Part shown: one piece after another, positions 1-11,685 of the stretch
Layout: each line of letters opens with the position of its first letter
Position numbering within the stretch: position 1 is the first letter of the stretch
NCBI GenBank assembly: GCA_000934385.1
Contig: KN880456.1
Span: forward strand, 1 to 64,000
DNA: 64,000 nucleotides
DNA from: Cylindrobasidium torrendii FP15055 ss-10
Lineage: Eukaryota; Basidiomycota; Agaricomycetes; Agaricales; Physalacriaceae
Direction of reading: 5' to 3'
Position numbers and translations under genes: made by a program
Notes under the pieces: model-generated
The model's input: only the letters and a program-made list of their open reading frames with translations
What the model was told of the DNA's origin: nothing
The model's database searches: none

Positions 1-1387
1 GTAGTTCATGGTGATGCTGGAGAAGTGGATTGTTTTCAGTGTCTGCGCGGGCAGCGCGTTGTAAAGTAAGCAAGTCGCGGTGCTGTGACGAGGCTTCGTG
101 CTTGCGAATAGACGATGGGTATCCGGCATAGTCTTTATTGTTGTCGCAGACTTTGCAGCGAAATGAGCCTGCGACGATGTCGCTGGGCATCCATACTTTG
201 CCGCCATCAGACCGGCATTAAACTACAATGGATTGACGTCACGGACCATCTTCATTGGGAATAAACTGAGGGCACATGGGCTTTCAGGTATGCACTCTGT
301 GCAAAATACACGCAAGGCGATGGGAGTGCAAACAAGAAAATACACAGGGGTCATAATTTACAAGTATGCGCTGCGGGCATCGGAGGACACGCGGAGTGTA
401 TAATGACATTTAACCTAAGCGCATCGATCGGCCGATACACTCAGCCCATCTGAACGTCTGGCCGTGTATAGCAGTGTTTCTTATCTTGTGTTAGGTGTCG
501 GTCCATTCCTTGCCTCTGCTACCGCGAGGTGACAGATAAGCGCCTTATTTCACCATATTGTGCTCGTTGGTGGGCGTTGAACGTAATGCTACTGGATGAA
601 GTAGTATACACGTTACCCGTTCCCAACGTCCCTCTGCAAACCGAACATCAACAAATGGGGATTCAGACGAACAATGATACATTTGAACATCGCCGTCGTT
701 GCTTCAATAGCACTCTACCCGTGCCTACTCCCCGAATTTCAAGCGTTTTGTTCCATTTCGAACTTCCAGGCTTTCCAAGTTCACACAAGCCGTCGGTGTT
801 TGCCGCAAATTTGACAGAGGATCGGGCTATGGACACACAATGGGCGGCATTCCAACGCGATAGTCGCCAGAAACAAACTCAGTGTATTCATAGCTACAGC
901 ACATACACGGCGTCACGGTTTGATTCACAGATCACAGTCTACTGCCCAATGTCATTTAGAACCGAACGGCTTTAGAGTTCGAAAACGCTTTCATACCAAT
1001 TTGTAAGTTTACATGCGACGAACGCGACATAGTAGAGAATATTACATATACTGCGAGTTCTTACTCGCGGAGAACAATGACCTTTGTTTTCTTGGCTTTC
1101 GTCCTCTTCTTTCTTTCCTCCTCCTTGGATGCAGGATAAGTCATAGTGCGTACTATTTTGAAAAAGGCAGCGTATACTTCAGTAAAGAACTGCAGCAAAA
1201 GAGGGTTAAATGGACTCAAACGTCAGGTTGAAGAGGTTTTGGTTAATTAGACATGAGAGTCGCTCAGATGGATCGCAGGTCCCAAAACGTGACTGTCAGT
1301 AATGTGTCGGATGATCGGTAAAGAACTTCGCTCGCTATCAAGAATAGTCGCTGTTTGCTTTAACTTCCAAGAATTATACTGCTGTGA
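1..1387. other. Region without a recognised gene
   Basis: I see no convincing gene here. The longest open frame (529-975, +) encodes 148 residues with no recognisable domain and no flanking splice signals that extend it. The stretch lies beyond the 3' end of the hydrolase gene, which reads toward it from the right. Confidence 0.5.
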
Positions 1388-3477
1388 CTAGATTTGCCAC
1401 GGACCCACTCGACTGTCAGTCCGTGCAGTACTCAGCCCTTCCCCAATGCGAATGAAGTGCTCCTCAATCGGCGAAAGCCCTAGCTGTGCTTGCTCGTCCG
1501 GCACAGATACCTCGGTGTCCTTGAATATCCTGGATATAGTTGGGCAAATAGATCCGTATGTAGGTAGAATGCCGTTGACCAGGTAGTCGTGGATATGTTG
1601 CAATGTGCATGGCGAGTTTGCAGAGAGGCTGCAATGCTATAACGTGTCGTCAGCCTATTACCAGGATATCTGCAATGATGAAATACCCCAATTGAGTTCT
1701 GGATGAGAAGTATTGCGTTGCTGAAGCCTTCCGCCATTATTCTAGCACTGGGACAGCTAGTTGAGCGAATAACAGCACTAATGGAGGCCGACATACGATG
1801 CAAGCGGGGTGACGGGGTCTTGGAATGATTTTTGAGCATTGACTATCCCAATGACCTTGTGAAGAGAAATACCTGCGGTGTTGCCTATCACCAAAATAGG
1901 GAAGTTAGTATTCCCTTCAAACGGACCGTGAAATTTTCCCTTCTCTAATTCCGGCCAGTGACTAATTGGTGTTAGCGAAGGGTAATGTAAGAGAAGCCAA
2001 CGTGCGAGCAGACAGTAATCTTAGCAAAGAGCGAGCCGAGAGTATAGGACTTGGCCTGGCGCTCATAGTACTCTTGGTGGAACTCGAAATCACTTGGTAT
2101 CCGTATCCAATCGTTGCACATAACCACTGGTGCGCCATCGAAAACATCCTTTTCGCCTAGCCCCGTATTGGAGCATGGACACTGAAAATCCGGCTTTCTG
2201 ATGAAGTTATACATCAGCTCTCCAGATCCCAGCGAGAGCTGCTCAAGTGCGGTGGCGAAAGGTTGAAAACTGTCGTATGGACGATAGACAGCATCAAACA
2301 ATGCTCTGCGAACGGTAGCGTAGTCGACAATGGAGTATCCATCGTCCGTGAACACAGGTACGGGTCGTGCGCGAATTTTCGACATGATGTTGGTCATATT
2401 GGCGGACACGGCATCGGGACTGTCTCCCCATAACGCGCAGAGGTCAGGACCGGCAGCGTAGCATTCGTCAAAGAAGGCTTGAATAACCTTGTCGGAGTCC
2501 CGAAGGCTGTCCTCCAAAATACCGTTGTACCATGTATTGGAGTCTAGCACACCGTCAATGATCAGTCTGTTGACTTTGTCCTGGAAGATGGTGAGTCAGT
2601 GCGGCAGCATAGAATTCCTAGGGCTCAAACGTACGGGGAACATGGCAGCGAATGTAGCACCCAGTGCCGAGCCGTATGAGAGGCCCCAATAATTCAATTT
2701 CTCGAAACCAGCTGCTTGCACGATAGTCAGCATGTCCCGAGCGGTATTCTCTGTGTTGATGTGCGGGAGAGCAGTCTTGTTTTGCCCTGCTAGTCGGCCA
2801 AGGATTACAGATTCAGCATACCCCATGGCAAAGCCGTCCGGCCGGAAGTCATATTCTTCGATTCTGCTATTTTCCCACAGTGCTCGTTCTTCTTCGCGCT
2901 TGAAGAGGTTCACGCGTGTTGACCGTGCGATGCCCCGGGGGTCAAAACCAACGATGTCGAAACGATTATCAACGAGCTCAGAAAACATGGGGCCCTGGTG
3001 CTGGGCCAAGTTGACGCCGCTGGCGCCTGGACCTCCAGGATTGAGAAGGAGCGGTCCTTTGTAGAGGCTACTGTCGTTTCGGTATTGGGACGGGTACTGA
3101 AGGAGTGCGAGCACGAGCATTGCTCCAGATGGATCAGAGTAATTCAGAGGAACCTGGGATACATAAGCAGAGTCCGGCCAAGACAGAGAATTTCCAACCA
3201 TGAGACGGGCGCACTCGAACGAGTCGTAGCACGGCGTCCAGTCAAGGATCTCTTTTGCAGGAAGCTAACGAGATGAGCAATGATTGTACAGGTGTAGGGG
3301 TGTGCATACGTTTTCCCACCAAGAAGGTTCACAATCATTCGAGTAGATGTCAGGCTGCGAAATGGAGGCTTGATTTAGTCTCTCCAAGCGAATGAGAAAC
3401 TCCCAAGGCCTGAGGAGGAGAGCAGCAGAAACAATGAAAAAAGAGGACAAGAAAAGTACTCGTTTGAGAGCGCCCAT
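1388..3477 (-). CDS. TAP-like alpha/beta hydrolase (tripeptidyl aminopeptidase family), membrane-anchored or secreted
   Basis: A serine hydrolase of the alpha/beta fold with the C-terminal TAP-like extension, a family that includes tripeptidyl aminopeptidases and related exopeptidases. The start at 3477 opens with a hydrophobic segment (about residues 5-22), read as a signal peptide or anchor. Exon 1 (3310-3477) ends at SWWEN and splices over a 45-nt intron to LPAKEILDWTPCYDSFECAR, a family landmark. The oxyanion region is LLLNPGGPGASG, the nucleophile elbow is GLSYGSA, the acid lies in GNTADPVTPL and the histidine in GHCSLSA. The last two only become continuous after removing short introns near 1.67, 1.77 and 1.84 kb. 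Another intron lies near 2.6 kb. All three catalytic positions are present, so it should be active; the substrate cannot be told from sequence. Cysteines around the acid and histidine suggest an extracytoplasmic enzyme. Confidence 0.9.
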
Positions 3478-3705
3478 TGTACCAGATGGTGGTAAGTAGC
3501 TATGTAGCCATGCGCAACATTCGGAACCGCTCTTCAGGGACGGAGAGCCGGAGTGGACATACATAAGTGAATGACCTCGCATTGTTGACTGAAGACGACG
3601 TGATTTACCTCGAGCTAACTCGAAGTAAAGAGCAGCGTAAATCCCAGCATTATTGCGAGCGCTGTCGGCAATTGCCGCCCCAAGCATTCCCAATCTCCTA
3701 CGATC

Positions 3706-6085
3706 ATGAACGACGCGACTGGACGCGTCGGACTTTCTCCCACGGAACAACTCGAAGACAGGCGCAAGGCTAGAGAGTCAAAAGCAAAGAGTAATCGCGA
3801 CGAGGCCGAGAAAATTAAAACAGAGGTAATTTCTCCGTATCCAAGCTGAAGCCATGGTCTAAGTTGCATTTGTAGGGCAATGCTCTGTTTAGAAAGGGCC
3901 TGTATCCTTCAGCAGTCGCCAAATACGAAGAGGCGTTGGAAGTCGGAGGAACCAATGCGCTTATCCTGAACAACCTGGCTGCGGCGTTCTTGCAGATGCA
4001 ATGGTAGGCCGCCCTCGTTCTACCGCGTTCTGTAGCTTACCTTGGACGCGCCAGCTATGATGAAGCAGAGGAATACGCAACTCGAGCACTTGAACACGAT
4101 CCTTCGCTTGTGAAGGCGCGTTATCGACGCGGAAAAGCAAGATATTCTTTAAAGCGCTTCAGAGGTGCAACTCTTGGTCCGTCGTAATTGTTCGGCGTTT
4201 TGTACATCGAATCTCACATCTGTGTAGATTTCGAAGCCGTTTCGAAAGCAAATCCCGACGAGCCTGATTTCCAAAGCACGGCCAAGCAAGCGAAAGAGGC
4301 CAGCAGTCGGGGCAAGAGCACCGAGTCCGATGCCGAATACGACTCTGCGGACTATAGCGCGCCTTGCGTCAACCAAACCCCCTACACGTCCGAAGTCGAC
4401 TCTGACTCTGAGGAAGCCCAGACCGTTGGCGACGGTACCCCGTGCTACGCGTACAACCATGACGGGTGTGATATGGAATCGGACTGTCTCAATTCGCATG
4501 CCCCAGACGAAAAGAGCGTCCGCGACAGCATGTAAGGGCTTGCCTATTTGTTTCCATCACCAACTAACGCTTCAGTGCACGGAATGTCTGCATCCCATAC
4601 CTCCTTGGACAATGTGAGGTGCAGAAATGCGCGTACGCACATGATAAGACGTACCTTCCACCGGGTGGATGGTGGGGCAACACCGAACTTATCGAAGCCG
4701 TAGCCTCGAAGAAGGATCACCCTCTCATTTCCCATCTGTTCTCCTCGCCCTTTTCGCGGTACAACATCCCTGGCATTCCGTTCAAACACTCGACACTTTC
4801 CGGATGCAAAGCACCTGCAAAGCCGTTCTTCCTGGTCATTTCTCTCGAGTTTGAAGCCATTGTTGCGTCCATCCACAACGACCTCTTCTTGTCTTTGGAA
4901 AAGAAAGCACTCGTCAAATGGGCAAAGACAGTTACCTCGGCGCTAGCCTTGATTACCTCACCAAATGTATTGGGTGTCCTTGTCGTCGATGGAGGCGCCG
5001 CGAGATCCAAAAACAAGCGGGTAGCCCGTCAGCTAGTCGACTACACCAAGCGCGGTGGGCGCGTTATCATCGGCGGGCAGTTCAGCAACAACTCCAGCGA
5101 GACCTCCATGTCTTCGTTCTTCTCGCAGTGGGGCGTATCGTGGAAAATGGGCGACTACCATCGCACCACCGTTGAGAAGAAGGACGCGCATCCGACGGTC
5201 AAGGCCAACCCTATCCTACCCAAGGAAATCAGCATGAAAGCGGTCAACCTGTCGGGTGTGGACGCGTCTGCTGCGATGTACCTTCCCTCTTCGGAGTCGC
5301 ATCTCGAGTCGCGGGTATTCCCAAACTTACCTATCCAGAATCTCCAAGAGGGACCTGTCGTTCTTGCACGAGTAGGGGAAGGACACTTGGGATACGTTGG
5401 CGATGTCAATGGAGAGGTCCTCGTCACACCCGTCGTTTTGGCAATGCTGGACTACGACAGGCTCACCGCCACATATGTTCCCGAACCCGCGGCACCAGCA
5501 GAGGGGTTTATCCTCCTGCTGTCACTCGAAAACCTGTCATTCTTCGACGAGATGCACACCCATCTTCTCAGCGCGCTTCGGTCCAAAACGACTGTCATGC
5601 AGGCAACGTCCAGCAAGGATGCCCTTCGGCTACTAGCGTCTCCAGCACTTCAAGGCGTGTTGTGTGTCGACCCAGGCGTGACGGACCGAAAACACAAGCA
5701 AGTTGCAGACGCTCTGAAGGCGTACGTCTCGCAGCACGGCGGCACCGTTCTTTTTGCTGGGCTCTTCAGCTCGTTCATCACCCCACCAGACCTGAAGAAG
5801 TTCTTCAGTTCAGTATGGGGACTGCGCTGGGAAATGGGCCCGTACAACAGGAGGGTATTTGCGCGCAGGGATGCTGAGCTGCTTGCGGCAGACCAGTACA
5901 GTATGAAGGCAGCGTCTCTGAAGGGTATCGAGGATGGACATGCGGTGTACAGGGATCCATACAGCCACGAAGTTGAAGCGCCTGTGGTACGCGCCAAGGT
6001 TGGAAATGGGTATGTTGCATATGTGGGAGACGTGAATGCGGAAGAAGAGTCAACGGAAGTCGTATTAGGCTTGCTGAAATTGTGA
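3706..6085 (+). CDS. TPR - tandem CCCH zinc-finger protein with duplicated C-terminal domain
   Basis: Five exons (3706-3825, 3876-4003, 4055-4164, 4228-4531, 4576-6085) join in phase to 723 codons plus stop. The N-terminal part (about residues 35-120) is a TPR block (GNALFRKGLYPSAVAKYEEA, then a YDEAEEYATRAL repeat). An acidic, serine-rich linker follows. Then come two CCCH fingers, Cx7Cx5Cx3H and Cx7Cx4Cx3H; the second only forms across the last intron. The remaining ~480 residues hold two copies of one alpha/beta domain, each with a VLGVLVVDGG / LQGVLCVDPG strand, an RGGRVIIGGQFS / HGGTVLFAGLFS strand, a WGxxWxMGxY motif and a closing GYVGDVN / AYVGDVN motif. The copies resemble glutamine-amidotransferase-like folds, but I see no catalytic Cys-His pair. 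TPR plus CCCH suggests RNA binding and protein scaffolding; this is inference. Confidence 0.88.
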
Positions 6086-6316
6086 TGTTTCATTGTCAAA
6101 ATATGGATTGTAATCATTGTATGTATGTACCACACATGTAACACTGAACTTTTAGATTCAGACTGTGTACGGATGCTTCACGTTCCAATGCAACTGGGCT
6201 ATTGCTCTTTTCCAAAGTCCCTCCTACGCGGTAGTGTATGACTGCCATGGATTGGCTGGCCGCTGCAGATGCCAAAAAATGCACAAATGCGACGAAGCTA
6301 AGCAGCGGACAATAAA

Positions 6317-6388
6317 AGGCCCTGCCAGGGATCGAACCTGGGTCACGGGAATCAGAATCCCGGGTGATAGCCACTACACTACAGAGCC
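6317..6388 (-). tRNA. tRNA-Gln (anticodon CTG)
   Basis: A 72-nt cloverleaf without intron. The acceptor stem GGCTCTG/CAGGGCC has one G-U pair, the anticodon stem CGGGA/TCCCG encloses loop TTCTGAT, and the B box GGTTCGATCCC is intact. A T-run typical of Pol III termination follows the 3' end. It is identical over all 72 positions to the copy at 8413-8484 on the other strand. Confidence 0.95.
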
Positions 6389-6496
6389 GTGTGAACACAT
6401 TGGTGCACAAATTGTCGGAGCCGGCCCGGCTGTGATCGTCAGGCTGGACTGTGAACACATATCATATTGGCTACTCTTTCTTGTAGCAGTACTACG

Positions 6497-8237
6497 ATGA
6501 CCGCTGGACGCGAAGACGATGACGTGGAGCTGGCCCCGCTGTCCAAAAATGCTGAAACCTACGACAACGACGATGACAATGGCGTAGATAGCGACGCGGA
6601 CGCGCAGGCATTGCTAGGCGCGCATGGTAGTAGCGACGGGCAGCGCGCGAAATCCTGGTACGGAGAACCAGATACTGCGGGACTATGGCCACAAGTGAAG
6701 GGAATAGTAACGGAGGTGCGTTTCAGTCTCTTGAAGGATTCTCAGGCAATCTAACGCGGCATCCAGAGTGCACCTACCCTACTATTCTCCACCATAGGAT
6801 TAATGCTTTCCGGAGAGTTACTGGACCATGTTACAGTGTGTAAACATATCCCCTGCTGATATCATGCACTTGCTCAATACGTGTGATGCAGCATTGGAGA
6901 GCAATGGTCCAGGTTGACCAGCTCATTATGATCATCCCAGTTGTGCTCAACCTCAAAGGCAACCTGGAAATGAACCTATCCGCCCGTTTGGGCACCGCCG
7001 CCAACATGGGCCACTTGGACGACCCATCTACTCGTCGGCAAATCATCCTTGGCAATCTTTCCCTCCTCCAGGTGCAGGCCACCGTGGTCTCGTTCATTGC
7101 GGCCTGTGTCTCCCTAGTCCTCGGGCTCATTGTGCCAAGAAACTCGGAGGCCCCGCCAACAGAAGCACGATCTCTCTGGAGCAGACGACCGCGACCGATA
7201 TTGCCACCCGTCAGGGAGCGCAAGTCTGGTATCGCAGAGTATGTTGCCAGCATATAGCATGGGAAGTTGGCTCATGTTTCTTCCCAGATTCGTGATGGTC
7301 GCATCGTCCGCCATGTCCGCCGCATGTCTCTCAAGCATTATCCTTGGCTCCTTCATGTGCGGCCTCATTGTACTCTGTAGACGACTTGGTCGTGACCCAG
7401 GTTCGTCAGTTACAACGCAGAGAAACGGATATTAAGCTTCTACAAGATAATATTGCACCTCCCATCGCCGCTTGTCTTGGCGACCTTGTTACGCTCGTTC
7501 TCCTCGGCGCAGTCTCCATGGTCCTCATTCCTTTCCTCCATACACCAATGCCTGCCATAGTCATGCTCATCCTGGTGCTTTCCGCTGTGGCATGTGGATT
7601 TTCGTTGAGACGGAATACTCATGTCCGCGACCTCATTTGGCAAGGCTGGTCTCCCTTGTTTGGTGCGATGGTCATCAGCAGTGCAACAGGCATCATCCTC
7701 GACCTCTTTGTCAGTCGCTACGAAGACTTTGCTCTCCTTGCCGTCATCATAAGTGGCCTCCCTGGCGGTGTGGGCTCCATCTTTATATCCCGCCTCTCTA
7801 CTGCATTACATGCCGCTACAACATCGATGCGCGGAGACACACACAAAGGGCCCAGCAACAAGGTGGTAATGACCACCCTTCTCCTCATCACAGTTCCCGT
7901 AGAGGTCATTTTTCTCGCCATGTTATATGGCTTTGGATGGATCGACCTTCCCATCATATTCACAGTATTCTCCGTCGGCTTCTTCTGCGTTGCGGTAAGC
8001 AATCCCAGCTAACCTTCTCCCGTACGCTAACATTGCATCAAGGTGTTCACATCGCTTATCACGGGCAAATGGCTCGTCAACTTGCTATGGTGGCGAGACC
8101 TCGATCCGGACATGTATGCGCTGCCTCTGCACTCGGCGGGGATGGATTTAATAGGGCAGCTGCTGCTGGTGCTTTGCTTTGAGATCGTGTCGCTTATGGG
8201 TGTGACGGTGGCTGTACGAGCAAAACACAAAAGATAA
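6497..8237 (+). CDS. SLC41/MgtE-family divalent cation (Mg2+) transporter
   Basis: A membrane Mg2+ transporter of the SLC41 family, with two MgtE-like integral membrane domains. The signature NLKGNLEMNLSARLGTAANM lies in the first domain, and the related LPGGVGSIFISRLSTALH in the second. The N-terminus is acidic and soluble (about residues 1-70). Introns interrupt the gene near 6.72, 6.84-6.89, 7.24-7.29, 7.40-7.45 and 8.0-8.04 kb; each junction restores family sequence, for example GRDP/DNIAPPIAACLGDLVTL. The last exon ends AVRAKHKR. At least eight hydrophobic segments are visible. The start codon is only 108 bp from the 5' end of the neighbouring tRNA-Gln, so the promoter must be very short or overlap the tRNA gene. 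Exact ion specificity is inferred from the family. Confidence 0.9.
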
Positions 8238-8412
8238 AGCGCGTCAATAGCTTGGCCAGTACATTATATACTGACACTAATGGGGAGATAATAATCCCTC
8301 ATCATACCCCAAGTCAAGAGTGCGTTGACTGAGATGCTCGCTACCATGTTGGTGCTTTCTAGGCGTGTGCTGCTCATGATACAATGTTGGTAACGAGCAC
8401 AAACCAATTCAA

Positions 8413-8484
8413 GGCTCTGTAGTGTAGTGGCTATCACCCGGGATTCTGATTCCCGTGACCCAGGTTCGATCCCTGGCAGGGCCT
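8413..8484 (+). tRNA. tRNA-Gln (anticodon CTG)
   Basis: Same 72-nt sequence as the minus-strand copy at 6317-6388. The anticodon CTG sits at 8446-8448 and the B box at 8463-8473. No T-run follows at once; the first one lies near 8532. About 60 nt of 3' flank resemble the 3' flank of the other copy, pointing to an inverted duplication. Confidence 0.95.
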
Positions 8485-8594
8485 ACTAGTGTGTATCGTA
8501 TTTAGGATCTAAGCTTTGTCGCGCTTGTCCAATTTTTGGCATTTGCAGCTACGCCCTCAGTGCTCACTTCTCACCCACTCTTACAAGTTACCTA

Positions 8595-9212
8595 GGGTGG
8601 CGGACCTATGCTCCCCGGGGGGAACAGTACCGGTACCGTACCTATGCCCAATTTAGGGGGGGTGTACCGTACCGTACTGTACCGTACTGTACCGGCACGT
8701 GATGGGAACATGTGACCTGCGCCACACCCCGCGTTTTGCTTGTTTTTTGCGCTGTTTCCCGGGATTTCTTGTTTTTGCGTGCATATTACACTACCAAAGG
8801 TATAATAGGACATAGTTCAACGCTGATGGGCCCCATAATCGCAGGATTTGGCCTCACAATGGCTCTGGATCTAGACACCTTTTGGAGCAGCCTCACAATG
8901 GCCCAATGCCTTTAAAATTGCTTCAAAAGGTCTTCAATAGCACTTTTAAGCCACGTGCCAAAGTTATAGCCCTTGGAAACCCCAATAAGAGCCATGCCAC
9001 TCCCCCCAATGTCGTTGGGTGCCCGCCGATCATGCCGCCGCCCGCCCCGCGCCGTGATCCGAAGTCCGCACGTGATAGGGTCACGTGGATTCATCATGTG
9101 ATAGGTACCGTACCTACCCTCCCGGCGGGGGGTGTACAGTACATGGTACAGTACGGTACAGTACCGGTACTTATGCTCGGTACCCATGTTTTGGGGGTTA
9201 GGTCCGCCACCC
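8595..9212. mobile_element. Non-autonomous DNA transposon (MITE-like) with 14-bp terminal inverted repeats
   Basis: The element begins GGGTGGCGGACCTA and ends with its exact reverse complement TAGGTCCGCCACCC. It is flanked on both sides by TA (8593-8594 and 9213-9214), as expected for a TA target-site duplication. The subterminal ~100 bp on each side are made of overlapping GTACCG/GTACTG/GGTACC units in opposite orientation, plus CACGTGAT motifs. The 618-bp interior has no long ORF and no transposase motif. TA duplication is typical of the Tc1/mariner superfamily; assigning it there is inference from the duplication alone. It lies just 3' of the tRNA-Gln gene and beyond the DUR3 3' end. Confidence 0.85.
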
Positions 9213-9307
9213 TAAAGTTACCAGCGCAAATCGCGTGAACTTTAGCTCAGAGCTGATAGTTGTATTTGCAAAGCCTGTAGTATCATACACTGCTTGTAAT
9301 ATTCGTG

Positions 9308-11614
9308 TTAAGCAGGATCGAGTCCTGGGGCTACGTATTTTCCGCCACCACCTCCAAAGACATCCTGCACAAAGTATTTGAGCCTCTTCCTAGCGCCAGA
9401 GAATTCATTACTACGCACCTTGACCATGCCACTTGTGATCATCTTCAGCGCCGCTCTGCTTTCCCACAGCGGATATAACACAACTGTGAACGCAGAGAGG
9501 AACGTCCATATTATCCCAATCACCACCCAGGCGGTGAATCCTCCCACCCCATAGATCGTCTGGGCAAAAAACAGTGGCAGAGGGATGAGAATGATCATGA
9601 TGACCAGCAACGCCAGAGACGCGCATGCGGCGAACCTGAACGCTTTCTGTAAGCCTTCGGGGTCTAAGTCTTCCTTGAGTGTTGCCCGGAGGTCGGGCTC
9701 GACAGCGAGCATTTGCATGGAGGCGTCCTTCTTCTCCCTGAAGTCAGCGTCCTCTGGTGCATCGAGAATGGCAGGACGATTCAGCGCACGCGTCGCCTCG
9801 AAGTCAAAGTTCTCTGGCCACTGTACGGTATTCAGCGTGAATCGCGGAAGAGGTCGATAGGATGCTCACGATGTAGGATGTAACAACTGAAATGATCGCC
9901 CCGACACCAATCGAGGCGAGGTTACCCGCAAGCATTGGGTAGTCCCCACCACTCGTCTATACGATAATTAAGATGATAAGACCGTGGCATGATTGAAAAC
10001 CTACCACGACGTTGATAACTCCATCGTTCAAGGTTGAGGTCGTCACAAGCCAAGCGATAACGCCTGCGGCAAAGCCGATGATGGCGCCAGAAATGCATCC
10101 CCACTTGTTCGCCTTGCTCCAGGTTATGCACAATGCGATGGGCGCGACACCGGATCCAAGAATGACACCCATGAAGGTGTAGAGCCAGCCCATCGACACG
10201 CCGATATAGTAGAAGATAAGTCCCGCGAGGCCCATGATGATTGCGTACGCCGCCACCATGATATGGCCCATGTTTAACACTTGAGACTCAGTAGCATTTG
10301 GGTTGATGTAACGCTGAGATATGTCTATCAGATCCTTGACTATGAACGTCGAAGAATTGCCTCACCTTATAAACGTCGTAAGTAACCAGTGAGGAGACCG
10401 CGATGAGTTCGGCCGAAGTCGCAGAAGTAACCGCGAGGAAGAGAAGGACGAGGAGGGCAGCAGCACCCGATTTTCCTAGAAGTGCAGACGCTGCTGCGGC
10501 TGCAGGTAAGCCAGCAGATACATCGGCTGGCGTAAGCTTGGCCATGTCAGGGTCTCCCGTGAGTGCAACTGCAGCCAATCCAAGAGTGGTCGCCAGAGTG
10601 AACGGAATAGCGAACCTAAAAGGTAAGGTCAGTGAAGGTGTAGGCATAGCATGACAAGTATGATTCGACGTACCAAGCGATTCCACCAAGAAGATAGGCT
10701 TTCACGGTGCTCGCCGGACGACTGGCAATAGCGCGCTGCCAGTAGGCTTGGTCCTGGAAGACGGTGGCGAAGTTTCCGATAATGTTGATGACACCAAAGA
10801 TCAGTCCGTTCTTCGATCTCATTGTGAGATATTGTCCGTGGGCATTCCCGTCGACTGGGTTGGCTTCGGCGGCTGCAACGAGGAGTTCATGCATGCGTGT
10901 GGGCGACCCAATCTTGTCGCTTGTAGCGTATACGGTGAAGACGAACGTGAGGATGATGGCGAATAGCACGGTGGTATGTGTGTAGTCGCAAAGAAGAGTG
11001 GAACGCATGCCGCCCACCACCACGTACAAAGCAACCCCAGCGGGGATGAGGAAGCACGCAGCGAGGGTGTTCATTCCGGTAAGATCTGTGACAGTCGCAC
11101 TTCCTCCCAGGATAAGCATAGAGCTGACAATGAGATTGGTCGCTAGCCTGTGTGAGTCGTCAACTAACCAGCTTTGGGAACTTTCATCGATATACCCAAA
11201 GAACATGAAGACCAAGTGTGCTACTGTTCCCCAACGAGCGCCAATGATCTCTAGCCATGTATGTGCGAACGGCGCATTAAGCTTGAGCTTCGCGGCAAGC
11301 ATGGCGAAGAGCAAAACCTGGACCGTCGCGCCAGCTCCATACCACCATGGTCCACTGATGCCGTATTTGTAGGCCACAGCACTACTCTGCAGGAGTGTGG
11401 CCGCCCAAGTCCATGCAGACACAATACCCGACGCGATGAGGCCTGGCTTCACGCTCCTCGACGCCGTACTGAACTCATCCGCGCTTTTCGGTGAGAACGG
11501 CGTATAGCGTGCTTGTAGCGCCGTAAGACCCAGCATGAGCACGCTGAAGAATAAACCGATGCCGACAACGACGCCGTAGCCGGCGCCTTGGGGCAGCACA
11601 GTCGTGGCGGACAT
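9308..11614 (-). CDS. DUR3: Urea active transporter (sodium:solute symporter family)
   Basis: A high-affinity urea/H+ symporter of the plasma membrane, in the solute:sodium symporter family. Family-typical sequence begins near residue 45 with SVKPGLIASGIVSAWTWAAT and SSAVAYKYGISGPWWYGAGA, and continues with SATSAELIAVSSLVTYDVYK and the NPNATESQVLNMGHIMVA segment. About 14-15 hydrophobic helices are visible. Introns at ~11.16, 10.62-10.67, 10.31-10.36, 9.95-10.0 and 9.82-9.87 kb all rejoin in phase (for example DVYK/RYINPNATES and TSYI/WPENFDFEATRAL). The ~48-nt first intron has no in-frame stop, so retention would insert 16 residues. Upstream lie a TATAAAG box 56 bp before the ATG and four GATAAG sites, which fits nitrogen-repressible control by a GATA factor. 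Confidence 0.94.
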
Positions 11615-11669
11615 TCTTTAGCGGAAGGAAGCAGCTGCAAAAGCGGAGCCTCGAATGAGAAGCAACCAT

Positions 11670-11676
11670 CTTTATA
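11670..11676 (-). promoter_or_regulatory. TATA box of DUR3
   Basis: TATAAAG on the minus strand, 56 bp upstream of the DUR3 start codon, inside the 5' flank and at a sensible distance for a core promoter. Confidence 0.6.
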
Positions 11677-11685
11677 GGCTGAAGC

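Noticed and set aside
529..975. 148-residue ORF in the first kilobase
   Set aside because: No domain, no plausible codon pattern and no neighbouring exon; long open frames of this size occur by chance in such DNA.
6317..8484. Inverted tRNA-Gln copies as ends of a composite transposon
   Set aside because: No target-site duplication and no transposase; similarity covers only the tRNA and its 3' flank, so inverted duplication is the simpler reading.
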